Below are positions 49,664-58,109 of a stretch of DNA of 64,000 nt, one piece after another (positions within the stretch are counted from its first letter, which is position 1; each line of letters starts with the position of its first letter). Made by a program: the position numbers and the translations under genes. Under the pieces are notes generated by a model. It did not search any database. It was not told where the DNA came from and saw only the letters and a list, made by a program, of their open reading frames with translations. Origin of the DNA: an uncultured Acidobacteriota bacterium (GTDB lineage Bacteria > Acidobacteriota > Vicinamibacteria > Fen-336); the NCBI GenBank assembly GCA_902826455.1, contig CADEEV010000015.1, positions 32,594 to 96,593 of the forward strand, written 5' to 3'.

Positions 49664-51061
49664 CTATACCACAGGCGGCGTGACCTGCGCCAGAGCGGCC
49701 AGCAGGCGCGCGTGGATGCCTCCGAACCCTCCGTTCGACAGCACCGCCACCACGTCCCCGGAGCGCGCCTCGCCCGCCACCGTGTCGACGATCGCGTCGA
49801 CACCCGGCACGAAGCGCGCGCGGGGGCCGATGCTCTCCACCAGGTCCCGCTCCGAGAGCCGCTGGGCCTGGGGCACCTTGCCGGGCAGGTGGGCCGCCGC
49901 GACGATCACCGCGTCGGCGCCCTCGAAGGCGCGGCCGAAGTCGTCCTGGAAGACGCGCGTGCGCGACGTGTAGGAGCGCGGCTCGAAGACGGCCCAGAGC
50001 CGTCCCTCCGAGCCCTGGCGCAGGGCCTTCAGGGTCTCACGCACGGCCGTGGGATGGTGGGCGAAGTCGTCGTACACCGCCACGCCACGGACCCGGCCCC
50101 GCAGCTCCAGGCGCCGCTTGACGCCCCGGAAGCGCGCCAGCGCGTCGCGGACCTCGGCCGGCTCGAGGCCCTGCGAGGCCACGGCGGCCAGCGCCGCGAG
50201 CGCATTGCGGACGTTGTGCTCGCCGGGAATGCCCAGCACGAACTCGCCCAGGTCGCCGCCCCTGCGCGTGAGCCGGAAGCGCCAGCCCTCCGGGCCCGGC
50301 CGCAGGTCGTCGGCACGCCAGTCGGCGGCGACGCCGAGGCCGAAGGTCTCGACCGGGGAGTAGGCGCGGTCGAGGATCGCCACGAGCGACGGGCTCTCGA
50401 CGCCCGCCACGATCAGGCCGCGGCGCGGCACGACGCTCATGAGCCTCGCGAACGCGGTCTGCACCGACGCGAGATCGGGATAGATGTCGGCGTGGTCGTA
50501 CTCCAGGTTGCCGACGATCGCGACGTCGGGCTGGTAGTGGACGAACTTGGGGCGCTTGTCGAAGAACGCGGAGTCGTACTCGTCGCCCTCGATGACGAAG
50601 TGCGGGCCGGTGCCCAGGCGCGCGCTCACGCCGAAGTCGGTCGGGACGCCGCCGACCAGGAACGAGGGGTCGCGGCCGGCCTGGTCGAGCAGGAACGCCA
50701 CCAGGCTCGTCGTCGTGGTCTTGCCGTGGGTGCCGGCCACGACGATCGAGGTACGGCCGCCGAGGAACTCGTCCGAGACCAGGGCCGGCAGGCTCGTCAT
50801 GCGCTGCTTGCGGTCGAGCACCACCTCGACCTCGGGGTTGCCGCGGGACAGCGCGTTGCCGATCACGACGAGATCGGCGTCCGCCGGGACGTTGTCCGCG
50901 GCGTACGGCGAGCGCAACGGGATCCCCATCGCCTCGAGCTGCGTCGACATGGGCGGATACACGTCCTGGTCCGAGCCCGTGAGGACGTGGCCGCGCGCCT
51001 TCAAGAGCGCCGCGAGCGACGCCATGGCCGTGCCGCAGATCCCGGAGAGATGGACCCTCAC
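49664..51061 (-). CDS. mpl: UDP-N-acetylmuramate:tripeptide ligase Mpl
   Basis: 465 residues. A Mur ligase that joins recycled L-Ala-gamma-D-Glu-meso-DAP to UDP-MurNAc. Motifs: VHLSGICGTAMASLAALL, ATP site VVAGTHGKTTTTSLVAF, FVIEGDEYDSAFFDKRPKF, EYDHADIYPDL, NVRNALAALAAV and VYDDFAHHPTAVRETL. The DAHHP-type and DEYD motifs favour Mpl over MurC. GTG start overlaps the LD-carboxypeptidase stop (GTGA), which fits a recycling operon. Confidence 0.94.
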   Translation of the reverse strand: MRVHLSGICGTAMASLAALLKARGHVLTGSDQDVYPPMSTQLEAMGIPLRSPYAADNVPADADLVVIGNALSRGNPEVEVVLDRKQRMTSLPALVSDEFLGGRTSIVVAGTHGKTTTTSLVAFLLDQAGRDPSFLVGGVPTDFGVSARLGTGPHFVIEGDEYDSAFFDKRPKFVHYQPDVAIVGNLEYDHADIYPDLASVQTAFARLMSVVPRRGLIVAGVESPSLVAILDRAYSPVETFGLGVAADWRADDLRPGPEGWRFRLTRRGGDLGEFVLGIPGEHNVRNALAALAAVASQGLEPAEVRDALARFRGVKRRLELRGRVRGVAVYDDFAHHPTAVRETLKALRQGSEGRLWAVFEPRSYTSRTRVFQDDFGRAFEGADAVIVAAAHLPGKVPQAQRLSERDLVESIGPRARFVPGVDAIVDTVAGEARSGDVVAVLSNGGFGGIHARLLAALAQVTPPVV

Positions 51062-51987
51062 GCGACGGCGCTCTCCAGGATCTCGAAGCTCGCCTCTCCG
51101 GCCGTGCAGGTGAGGCGCGCGCGCACGCCCAGGGGCAGCGTCAGCCCCCCGGTCACCACGTGACCGCTCGAGAGCCCGAGCGCGACCGGTACCGCGAGCC
51201 CGGAGAGCGCGTCGAGGATCACGTCCTCGAGACGGAACGACGTGCTCTGCGGGGGCGTGCAGCCCTTCATGTCGCCGAACACGACCGCGCGCACGCCCTC
51301 GAAGGCGCCCGTGGCGCGCAGCTGGCGCAGGTGGCGGTCGATGCGGAAGGGCGGCTCGTTGACGTCCTCGAGGAACAGGACCGTGCCCTCGGCGTCGGGG
51401 GCGAGGGCCCAGGGCGTGCCGGCCGCCGACGCGAGGATCGAGAGACACCCGCCGAGCAGGCGGCCCTTGCCCGTTCCGGGCCGCAGCGGTACGAGGTCGT
51501 CGGGCTGGCTCGCGTAGGGTCCACCCTCGCCGGTGAGCACGCGCCAGAAGCTGTCGCGGTCGTAGGTGCCGCGCGCCAGGTCGCCGGCGGCCATGGGGCC
51601 GTGGAACGTCACAAGGCCCAGGCGGTTCAGCAGCGCGTGGAGGAAGGTCACGTCGCTGCAGCCGACGAACGCCTTCGGGTGCGCCCCCAGGAGGCCCGGG
51701 TCGAGCAGCGGCAGGATCTGGCTCGCTCCGGCTCCTCCGCGGACGCAGACGATGCCGGCGACCTCGTCGTCCTGGAACAGCCGGTGGAGCTCGTCCACAC
51801 GGCGCTCGACCGGGCCCGCGGCGAAGCGATGCTTGGCGTCGATGCCCTCGGGAACGCGCACGCGGAAGCCCAGGGACTCGAGCTCCAGGATGCCCTTCTG
51901 GAGCTGCGCGCGATCGAAGGCCGCGCACGGCGCCGCGACGGCCAGCAGGTCCCCCGCGCGGAGGGCCCGGGGATGGGCGTAGGTCAC
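51058..51987 (-). CDS. ldcA: LD-carboxypeptidase (S66 family)
   Basis: 309 residues. Removes the terminal D-Ala from recycled murein tetrapeptides. Motifs: LLAVAAPCAAFD near the start, VCVRGGAGASQILPLLD, nucleophile Ser in FVGCSDVTFLHALL, Glu in LFLEDVNEPPFRIDRHL and His in LSSGHVVTGGLTLPLG. All three catalytic residues of S66 appear intact. The GTG at 51987 overlaps the SDR stop. It feeds Mpl with tripeptide. Confidence 0.93.
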   Translation of the reverse strand: MTYAHPRALRAGDLLAVAAPCAAFDRAQLQKGILELESLGFRVRVPEGIDAKHRFAAGPVERRVDELHRLFQDDEVAGIVCVRGGAGASQILPLLDPGLLGAHPKAFVGCSDVTFLHALLNRLGLVTFHGPMAAGDLARGTYDRDSFWRVLTGEGGPYASQPDDLVPLRPGTGKGRLLGGCLSILASAAGTPWALAPDAEGTVLFLEDVNEPPFRIDRHLRQLRATGAFEGVRAVVFGDMKGCTPPQSTSFRLEDVILDALSGLAVPVALGLSSGHVVTGGLTLPLGVRARLTCTAGEASFEILESAVA

Positions 51988-52775
51988 AGCAGACCGCGCG
52001 CGGCCCCGCCGTCGATCGCGAGGGTGGTGCCCGTGACGTAGGACGCCTTCGCGGAGCACAGGAACGCCACGACCGCGGCGAACTCCTCGGGCTCCGCGAT
52101 GCGGCCGAGGGGCGTCGCCTGGGCGAGGCCCGCCAGGAACTGCTCGGTCGTGACGCCCGAGGCCCTGGCGCGGGCCGTCGCGAGGGCGTCGAGGCGATCC
52201 GTGCGCGTGTAGCCCGGGCAGACGTTGTTGACCAGGATGCCGTCCCGGGCGAGCTCGCTGGCCAGGGTCTTCGCGAGGCCGATCACGGCAGGCCGGAACG
52301 CGTTCGACAGCAGAAGGCCCTCGACCGGCTGCTTGGCGGAGAGCGAGGTGATGTTCACGATGCGACCCCAGCCGTTGCGCCGCATGTGGGGCGCGGCGGC
52401 CCGCACCAGGGCGACGACGCTCGCGAGGGTCACGCGGTACGCCACGTCCCAGTCGGCGTCGGAGGTGGCCTCGAAGAGCCCCGGTCGCGGCCCGCCGCTG
52501 TTGGTCACGAGCACGTCCAGCCGGCCGAAGCTCTGGGCCGCCGTGTCCACGAAGCGCGCGCAGTCGGCCGCGAGGCCCACGTCGGCCACGACGGCCAGCG
52601 TCCGGGCCCCGGTCTCGCGAGCGATCGACTCGGCCGCTTCCCGGACCCGCGTCTCGTCGCGGCCGCACACGGCGACGGCGCAGCCCTCCTGGGCGAGCGC
52701 CCGGGCCGTGGCGCGCCCGAGCCCCTTGGAGGCCGCCGCCACGGCCGCGGCCCGGCCTTCGAGGCCGAGGTTCAT
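51984..52775 (-). CDS. SDR-family protein with SNAxR in place of the Tyr-x3-Lys
   Basis: 263 residues. Rossmann motif AAASKGLGRATARALAQ, NSGGPRPG, NITSLSAKQ (Ser) and a C-terminal TGTTLAIDGG. The usual catalytic Tyr-x3-Lys is replaced: where Tyr and Lys are expected the sequence is LSNAFRPAVIGLAKTLA. A known subgroup of SDRs keeps this SNAxR form, so it may not be an ordinary reductase. It sits inside a murein recycling operon, overlapped on both ends; why is unknown. Confidence 0.85.
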   Translation of the reverse strand: MNLGLEGRAAAVAAASKGLGRATARALAQEGCAVAVCGRDETRVREAAESIARETGARTLAVVADVGLAADCARFVDTAAQSFGRLDVLVTNSGGPRPGLFEATSDADWDVAYRVTLASVVALVRAAAPHMRRNGWGRIVNITSLSAKQPVEGLLLSNAFRPAVIGLAKTLASELARDGILVNNVCPGYTRTDRLDALATARARASGVTTEQFLAGLAQATPLGRIAEPEEFAAVVAFLCSAKASYVTGTTLAIDGGAARGLL

Positions 52776-53875
52776 GCCGACAGCCCTGCGCTCTCGACGA
52801 TCTGCTGCGCCAGGGCCTGGCGCTCGCCGACGCCCGCGGCCGCGCGCGCCTCGCGCGGGTCGGGCGCGCGGTACGGCAGCACGAAGCGCTCCTTCAGCCG
52901 GCGGACGCGATCGCAGGCCGCGTCCATCGCCTTCCACGCGAGCGCCTCGCCCTCGACCGCCCGCACCAGCGCCTCGATCGCCTCGACCTGGGCGTCGTGG
53001 CTCTTGCACACGGGCAGCAGGTCGCAGCCGGCCTGGGCCGCGAGCAGCGCGGACTCGCGGTACGGCCAGTGGTCGGCGACCGCCTTCATCTCCAGGTCGT
53101 CCGACACGATCACGCCGTCGAAAGCCATCTCCTGGCGCAGCAGCTTCTCGATCACCACGGGCGAGAGCGTCGCGGGCAGGCGGTCGTCGAGCTCCCGGAC
53201 CAAGACGTGGGCCGTCATGATGGTGGCGACGCCCGCCTCGATCGCCTTGCGAAAGGGACGCAGCTCGACGTCGTCGAGACGCGAGCGCGAATGGTCCACG
53301 CTGGGTAGCGCCAGATGCGAATCGACGTCGGTGTCGCCGTGGCCGGGGAAATGCTTGGCGCAGGCCGCGACGCCCGCCTCCTGGAGGCCGCGGATCATCG
53401 CCACGCCGAGGCGGCCCACCCGCTCGGGGTCGTCCCCGAAGGAGCGGTCGCCGATGATCGGGTTCCTGGGGTTGGTGTCCACGTCCACCACCGGAGCGAA
53501 GTCGAGCACGATCCCGCACGCCTTGAGCTCCGCCGCGAGGGCGCCTCCCACCTGCTTCGCGAGCGCCTCGGAGTCGATCCGTCCGAGGGCGCGCAGCGGC
53601 GGCCACACCGTCCAGGGCGCCCTCAGGCGCGCCACCCGGCCGCCCTCCTGGTCGACCGCGACCAGCAAGGGCAGCGCGTGGCCGGCGTCGCGCGCGGCGG
53701 ACTGCAGCTCGCGCACCAGCTCGGCGAGCTGCTCGGGCTCGGCCACGTTGCGGGCGAAGAGGATCACGCTGCCGGCGCCGAACTCGCGGATCAGGCGCTT
53801 CACGTCGGCGGAGGCCTCGTGGCCCTCGAAGCCGACCATCACGCGCTGGCCCGCCTTGCGCAGGGACTCGCGCAC
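52772..53875 (-). CDS. nagZ: Beta-N-acetylhexosaminidase NagZ
   Basis: 367 residues, glycoside hydrolase family 3. Cleaves GlcNAc from GlcNAc-anhydroMurNAc-peptides in the cytoplasm. Motifs: ILFARNVAEPEQLAELV, LPLLVAVDQEGGRVARL, the KH-x-PGHG loop AKHFPGHGDTDVDSHLALP (His general acid) and nucleophile Asp in VIVSDDLEMKAV. It has no signal peptide. It lies 3 bases after yqeY (GTG start) and overlaps the SDR start by ATGA. Confidence 0.95.
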   Translation of the reverse strand: MRESLRKAGQRVMVGFEGHEASADVKRLIREFGAGSVILFARNVAEPEQLAELVRELQSAARDAGHALPLLVAVDQEGGRVARLRAPWTVWPPLRALGRIDSEALAKQVGGALAAELKACGIVLDFAPVVDVDTNPRNPIIGDRSFGDDPERVGRLGVAMIRGLQEAGVAACAKHFPGHGDTDVDSHLALPSVDHSRSRLDDVELRPFRKAIEAGVATIMTAHVLVRELDDRLPATLSPVVIEKLLRQEMAFDGVIVSDDLEMKAVADHWPYRESALLAAQAGCDLLPVCKSHDAQVEAIEALVRAVEGEALAWKAMDAACDRVRRLKERFVLPYRAPDPREARAAAGVGERQALAQQIVESAGLSA

Positions 53876-53878
53876 CGC

Positions 53879-54328
53879 TCAGCCGCCGAGGCGCTTGCGC
53901 ACGGCTTCGTTGACCTTCTTGCCGTCCACCGCCTGGCCGGCGAGGGCGGCGAGCGTGGCCTTCATGACGCGACCCATGTCCTTCACCGAGGTGGCGCCCG
54001 TCTCGGCCATGGCCTTCTCGACGGCGGCCGCGACCTCGGCCTCCCCCGCTTCCTCCGGCAGGTACGCCTTCAGGATCTCGCGCTCCTGGTCCTCCTTCGC
54101 GGCGAGCTCGGGACGGTTGCCCTTGCGGAACTGGTCGGCCGAGTCCTCGCGCTGCTTCACGAGCATCTGCAGGACGCGCGCGGCCTCGGCGTCGTCGAGA
54201 GCGGCCTTCTTGTCGATTTCCTTGTTCTTGAGCGCCGCTTTCGCCATGCGCAGGCAGCCGACGCGCAACGCGTCCTGCGCCTTCATGGCGGTCGTCAGGT
54301 CCTGCGTGAGCCGATCCATCAGTGACAT
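53879..54328 (-). CDS. yqeY: YqeY/GatB-domain protein
   Basis: 149 residues, helical. LTQDLTTAMKAQDALRVGCLRMAKAALKNKEID, DDAEAARVLQMLVKQREDSADQF and YLPEEAGEAEVAAAVEKAM are typical of YqeY proteins, related to the tail domain of GatB. Function is not settled; possibly tRNA-linked. First gene of the murein recycling operon. The ATG at 54328 follows TATCCT by 6 bases. Confidence 0.92.
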   Translation of the reverse strand: MSLMDRLTQDLTTAMKAQDALRVGCLRMAKAALKNKEIDKKAALDDAEAARVLQMLVKQREDSADQFRKGNRPELAAKEDQEREILKAYLPEEAGEAEVAAAVEKAMAETGATSVKDMGRVMKATLAALAGQAVDGKKVNEAVRKRLGG

Positions 54329-54334
54329 GGGACA

Positions 54335-54356
54335 AGGATAGCATCCGATATATCCT
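54335..54356. promoter_or_regulatory. Divergent TATCCT -10 boxes between yqeY and the propeller gene
   Basis: Minus-strand TATCCT (54340-54335) ends 6 bases before the yqeY ATG; plus-strand TATCCT (54351-54356) ends 7 bases before the GTG at 54364. The two boxes are nearly symmetric and predict leaderless transcripts both ways. Confidence 0.55.
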
Positions 54357-54363
54357 CTCGGCC

Positions 54364-55143
54364 GTGGCGCCCGGCGCAGCTCTCCTCGCACTCTGGCTCG
54401 CGGCGGCCGTGCCCGACGCCCCGCCGCTCGCGGCCCGCGGCCGCCCGCTGCCGACGGCGTCCCCCATCCTCGATCTCGCCTTTCTCGACGACCGGCGGGT
54501 CCTGGCGCTCGGGCAAGGCACGCTCTTCCTCTATCGGCTCGAGGAGGGCGGTCCGGTGCTCGAGTCCCGGCTCGAGCTGCCCGGAGAGTTCCTGGCGGTG
54601 CGGGCGGCGGCCGGCGTGCTGAAGGTGTCGGAGAACGAGAACGCCTGCTGGGCCCTCACCAATCGGCGCGAGCGCGCGAGCCTCGTGGCGGTCGAAGGGC
54701 GGCGTCTCGTGCTGCGGCTCGAGGCCGACGCGATCCCGTGGGTCGGCACGGGCGGCGGCCTGCGCTATCGCCCGGGAACCAACGAGCTCGTCCTGGACGG
54801 CGACAGCTTCTTCGCCGTGCGCGACGACGGGCTCGCGGTGACGACCGGCGGCCTCCTGAAGATCGGGGCCGAGGTCCGGCCACGTCGCGTCGGCAACGCC
54901 GTCGACCGCCTCGGCGCCCTCGTGGTGGCCACGAGCCACCGCCCCCCCGGAGGGACCGATGCGATCCTGCTGTTGCGCGCGGACGGCGCCGACACGGAGG
55001 TGGTGTCGGAGACGCCGCTCGCGGCCACGGTGCGGGCCGTCGCCGCCCGCGAGGCCCGCGGCGGGCGCGTCGTGGTCGCGGCCCTCGAGTCTCGAGAGGG
55101 CGAGACCGACCTGGCGGTCTTCACCATCCCGCAGACGCCATGA
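54364..55143 (+). CDS. Secreted beta-propeller-like protein, unknown function
   Basis: 259 residues from the GTG at 54364. A start at 54322 would place the N-terminus across the divergent promoter, so it was rejected. A signal-like segment (APGAALLALWLAAAV) is followed by a beta-rich body with repeated LDLAFLDDRRVLALGQGTLFLYRL and FLAVRAAAGVLKVSENENACWAL units, like part of a WD/PQQ propeller. It is coupled by ATGA to the solute-binding protein gene and so to the NtrY/NtrX-like pair. Confidence 0.6.
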   Translation: MAPGAALLALWLAAAVPDAPPLAARGRPLPTASPILDLAFLDDRRVLALGQGTLFLYRLEEGGPVLESRLELPGEFLAVRAAAGVLKVSENENACWALTNRRERASLVAVEGRRLVLRLEADAIPWVGTGGGLRYRPGTNELVLDGDSFFAVRDDGLAVTTGGLLKIGAEVRPRRVGNAVDRLGALVVATSHRPPGGTDAILLLRADGADTEVVSETPLAATVRAVAAREARGGRVVVAALESREGETDLAVFTIPQTP

Positions 55144-56405
55144 GGCGGGCGCTGCTCCTGGCCCTTCTCGGCACGGTGACGCTCTCGGCCGCGGCGCGCG
55201 CCGCGTTCGGGCCGAGCTATGGCGGCTCGGCGACGATCGCGGTGCCCTTCGTGCCGCAGGCGACCGGTCCCGGCCTCGGCGCCAGCACCGTGGAGCGCCT
55301 GGTCCTCGGCCTGGTCCACGCCACGCTGCTCGAGATCGGGCCCGATGGCAGCCTGCGCCCCGGTCTCGCGCGCAGCTGGGCGAGCGCAGCGCAGGGGCGC
55401 GAGTGGACCCTCGAGCTCGACCCGGCGGCGCGCTTCCACGACGACGCGGCCGTCACCGCCGCCCCGGCCGTGCGTTCGATCCGGCGCTTCCTCGCCGGCG
55501 GCACCCCCGCGGCGCGGCGCCTCGCCCGGGCCCTCGAAGCGGACGGTGTCGGCGCCGACGAGTCGGGACGCCTCGTGCTGCGCTTCCGGGACGCCACCGG
55601 CCGGCCGCTGCTGCCCCTCGCGTCCTTCGCCTGCGCGGTCACCGGGGCGCGGGGCGCGGCGGCCGGGCCGTTCATCCCCACCCTGGCGATCCCCGGCAGC
55701 CGCCTCGCCCTGACATCGTTCGCCGGCCACTGGCGCGGCCGCGCCTATCTCGACGGGCTCACGGTGCTGGCGGTCCCCGACGACGCGCGGCGGCACGCGG
55801 ACCTTTCGGCGGGGCGCGTGGACCTGGCCCTGGGCGAGCCCGGGGTCCAGGCATCGGCCACGACCCTGCTGCTGGTCCTCAACAGCCAGCAGGCGCCCTT
55901 CGACCGCGTCGCGACGCGCGAGGCCGTGGCCGCGGCCATCGATCGTGTGGCTCTCGCCCGCGACTACATCCCGGGCGGCGTTCCCACGCTCTCGCCGCTG
56001 CCGCCGTCGCTCTCGGGCACGTCCGGGGCGGGCGGCGTCCCGCGCGGCGGGCGCCGCCTGGCCGGCGCGATCACCCTCGCGGTCGCGACCGACGTGTCGC
56101 CGGCGATCAGCCAGCGGGTCGTCGCGCATCTCGATGCCCTCGGCCTCCACGTGACGGCGACGCCGGTCGATCCTTCGGCCGCGCGCACCGCGGCGACCGA
56201 GGCCCGGCTGTTCCTGTTCGCGCCGGAGGTGGCGGACTTCGGCATCGCGACCCAGGAGGTCGCGGCGCTCGCGCCGCCGGGACCGGCCGTCGTGATCCCG
56301 CTCGCGGCGGTGCCCGTTTCCGTGGGCGCCCGACCCGGCGTCCACGGCGTGCGCATCGACGCCGCGGGCCGGGCGTCCCTCGAGGACGCGTGGGTCGAGC
56401 GATGA
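55140..56405 (+). CDS. Orphan SBP family 5-like periplasmic protein
   Basis: 421 residues with a signal peptide (MRRALLLALLGTVTLSAAARA). Domain I resembles peptide-binding proteins: STVERLVLGLVHATLLEIGPDGSLRPGLARSWA and REWTLELDPAARFHDDAAVTAAPAVRSI. The hinge and C-terminal lobe are shorter than usual (family members have about 500 residues) but LLLVLNSQQAPFDRVATREAVAAAIDRVAL is recognisable. No permease or ATPase is present. It overlaps the histidine kinase gene by ATGA, so it may present a ligand to the sensor. Confidence 0.75.
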   Translation: MRRALLLALLGTVTLSAAARAAFGPSYGGSATIAVPFVPQATGPGLGASTVERLVLGLVHATLLEIGPDGSLRPGLARSWASAAQGREWTLELDPAARFHDDAAVTAAPAVRSIRRFLAGGTPAARRLARALEADGVGADESGRLVLRFRDATGRPLLPLASFACAVTGARGAAAGPFIPTLAIPGSRLALTSFAGHWRGRAYLDGLTVLAVPDDARRHADLSAGRVDLALGEPGVQASATTLLLVLNSQQAPFDRVATREAVAAAIDRVALARDYIPGGVPTLSPLPPSLSGTSGAGGVPRGGRRLAGAITLAVATDVSPAISQRVVAHLDALGLHVTATPVDPSAARTAATEARLFLFAPEVADFGIATQEVAALAPPGPAVVIPLAAVPVSVGARPGVHGVRIDAAGRASLEDAWVER

Positions 56406-58093
56406 CGAGCCTCCGGTCGCGCCTGCTCTTCGCCTTCCTGCTGGTGGGCCTCGCGCCGACCAGCCTGCTGGCCGTGCGCGTCGTGGAGCGGGTCTCCCGC
56501 GCCTTCGAGGACGCGGCGCGCGAGCGGCTCGACAACGCGCTCCATGCGTCGCTGCTGCGCATCGACCGCATCGCGTCGCGCGCGGAGCAGCAGGTGCTGG
56601 CCATCGCGACCCTCGATCTGGCCGTGGCGCCCGACGGCGACGAGCGCGGCCTGGCCGAGGGGCTGGGCAGTCGCCGGGACCTGGCGGCCTTCGAGATCGT
56701 GGCCGACGACGGCCGCGTGCTGGTCTCGCGCCACTGGCCGGCGGGCTCCGGGCTGCCGGAGACGGGTCGCGCCTTCCCGGGCCCGCGGCCGCTGCGGCTC
56801 GAGAAGGTCGCCCAGGGATATGGCGCCGCCGAGAGCCTCGCGGTGATGCCCGAACGTCCCGCCACGTGGCGCGGCGCGCGCGTGATCGTGCGCGGCGGCG
56901 CCTTCGTGGACGCGGAGCTGCTCGAGGACCTTTCGACCGCGACCCAGGCGCGGGTCGGCGTGTTCGACGCCGCGACGGGCCAGTGGTACACCCCGCCCGA
57001 GTCTCCGCTGCGCGAGTGGAACCGGCCGGCGCTCACCGGCACGTCGGGCGAGATCACGCTGGGCGACCGTCCGTGGCGCTGGGCCTCGGAGGCCCTGGCT
57101 CCCGGCCTGCTGCTCGTGGCCGCGGTGCCGCGCTCCGACCTCGACCGGGTGCTGCTCGCGCTGCGTCACGACACCGTGGTGGCCGGCCTGCTCGCCCTCG
57201 GCGGCGCGCTCATCGCCGCCCTCGCGCTCTCACGGCGCCTGTCGCGGCCCATCCTCGAGCTCGCCGCCGGCGCGCGCCGCGTGGCCCAGGGCGATCTCGA
57301 GCGACCCGTGAGCGCCGATGGCCCCGACGAGATCGGCGAGCTCTCGCGCGCCTTCAACGCGATGACCGACGACCTGCGCTCGTCGCGGGAGCGCCTGGTC
57401 CAGGCCGAGCGCGTGACCGCCTGGCGCGAGATGGCGCGGCGTCTGGCCCACGAGCTCAAGAACCCGATCTTCCCCATCCAGGTGTCCCTCGACACCCTCG
57501 GCCGCGCCCTCGACCGCGACCCGGCCCTCTTCGCCGGACTGTTCCGCGAATCGAGCGAGACGATCCAGCAGGAGCTGCGCAGCCTGCGGCGGATCGTGGA
57601 CGAGTTCAGCGACTTCGCCCGCATGCCGCGCCCGAGCTTCGCACCCGTGCGGCTCAACACGGTCGTCGAGCAGACCCTCGCGCTCTACCGCGACCGGTCG
57701 CCCACCGTGCGCGTCGAATCGAAGGTCGAAGAGGGCCTGCCGCCGCTCTCGGGCGATCGCGACCTCCTCGCGCGCGCCCTCGGCAACCTGGTCGTGAACG
57801 CGATCGAGGCGATGCCGGAGGGCGGCGTCCTGCGCGTCGGCACGCGCGCCACGGCCGAAGGCCAGATGCTCGAGGTCGCGGACACGGGCCCTGGGCTCTC
57901 CGAGGACCAGCGCACGCGCCTCTTCACGCCGTACTTCACGACCAAGGCGGGCGGCACCGGCCTCGGCCTCGCGATCGTCCAGGGCATCGTCTCCGACCAC
58001 GGCGGCCGGATCGAGGTCGAGAGCATCCCGGGCCAGGGCACCACGTTCGTCCTGCTCCTGCCCGGCGCTACCGGCGCCCCCGGCAACCTGTGA
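56402..58093 (+). CDS. NtrY-like sensor histidine kinase
   Basis: 563 residues. TM1 near 7-25, periplasmic sensor about 30-250, TM2 near 260-280. A HAMP domain follows (RRLSRPILELAAGARRVAQGDLERPV, about 283-335). The kinase core has the H-box MARRLAHELKNPIFPIQVSL, N-box NLVVNAIEAMPEGG, G1 DTGPGLS and G2 GTGLGLAIVQGIVSDHGG. The HELKNPIFP form is the NtrY/ NtrB-like type that pairs with sigma-54 regulators, and such a regulator is next (16 bases). Confidence 0.94.
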   Translation: MTSLRSRLLFAFLLVGLAPTSLLAVRVVERVSRAFEDAARERLDNALHASLLRIDRIASRAEQQVLAIATLDLAVAPDGDERGLAEGLGSRRDLAAFEIVADDGRVLVSRHWPAGSGLPETGRAFPGPRPLRLEKVAQGYGAAESLAVMPERPATWRGARVIVRGGAFVDAELLEDLSTATQARVGVFDAATGQWYTPPESPLREWNRPALTGTSGEITLGDRPWRWASEALAPGLLLVAAVPRSDLDRVLLALRHDTVVAGLLALGGALIAALALSRRLSRPILELAAGARRVAQGDLERPVSADGPDEIGELSRAFNAMTDDLRSSRERLVQAERVTAWREMARRLAHELKNPIFPIQVSLDTLGRALDRDPALFAGLFRESSETIQQELRSLRRIVDEFSDFARMPRPSFAPVRLNTVVEQTLALYRDRSPTVRVESKVEEGLPPLSGDRDLLARALGNLVVNAIEAMPEGGVLRVGTRATAEGQMLEVADTGPGLSEDQRTRLFTPYFTTKAGGTGLGLAIVQGIVSDHGGRIEVESIPGQGTTFVLLLPGATGAPGNL

Positions 58094-58109
58094 GAAGCTC
58101 TCGGGCGCG

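Noticed and set aside
49664..49680. TATAGAT at the mpl stop as a promoter for the TonB receptor
   Set aside because: A -10-like match but no -35 and it overlaps the stop codon; too weak to list as a feature.
54322..54363. Earlier ATG for the propeller-like gene
   Set aside because: It lies inside the first codons of the divergent yqeY and upstream of the TATCCT box; the GTG at 54364 gives a clean signal peptide.
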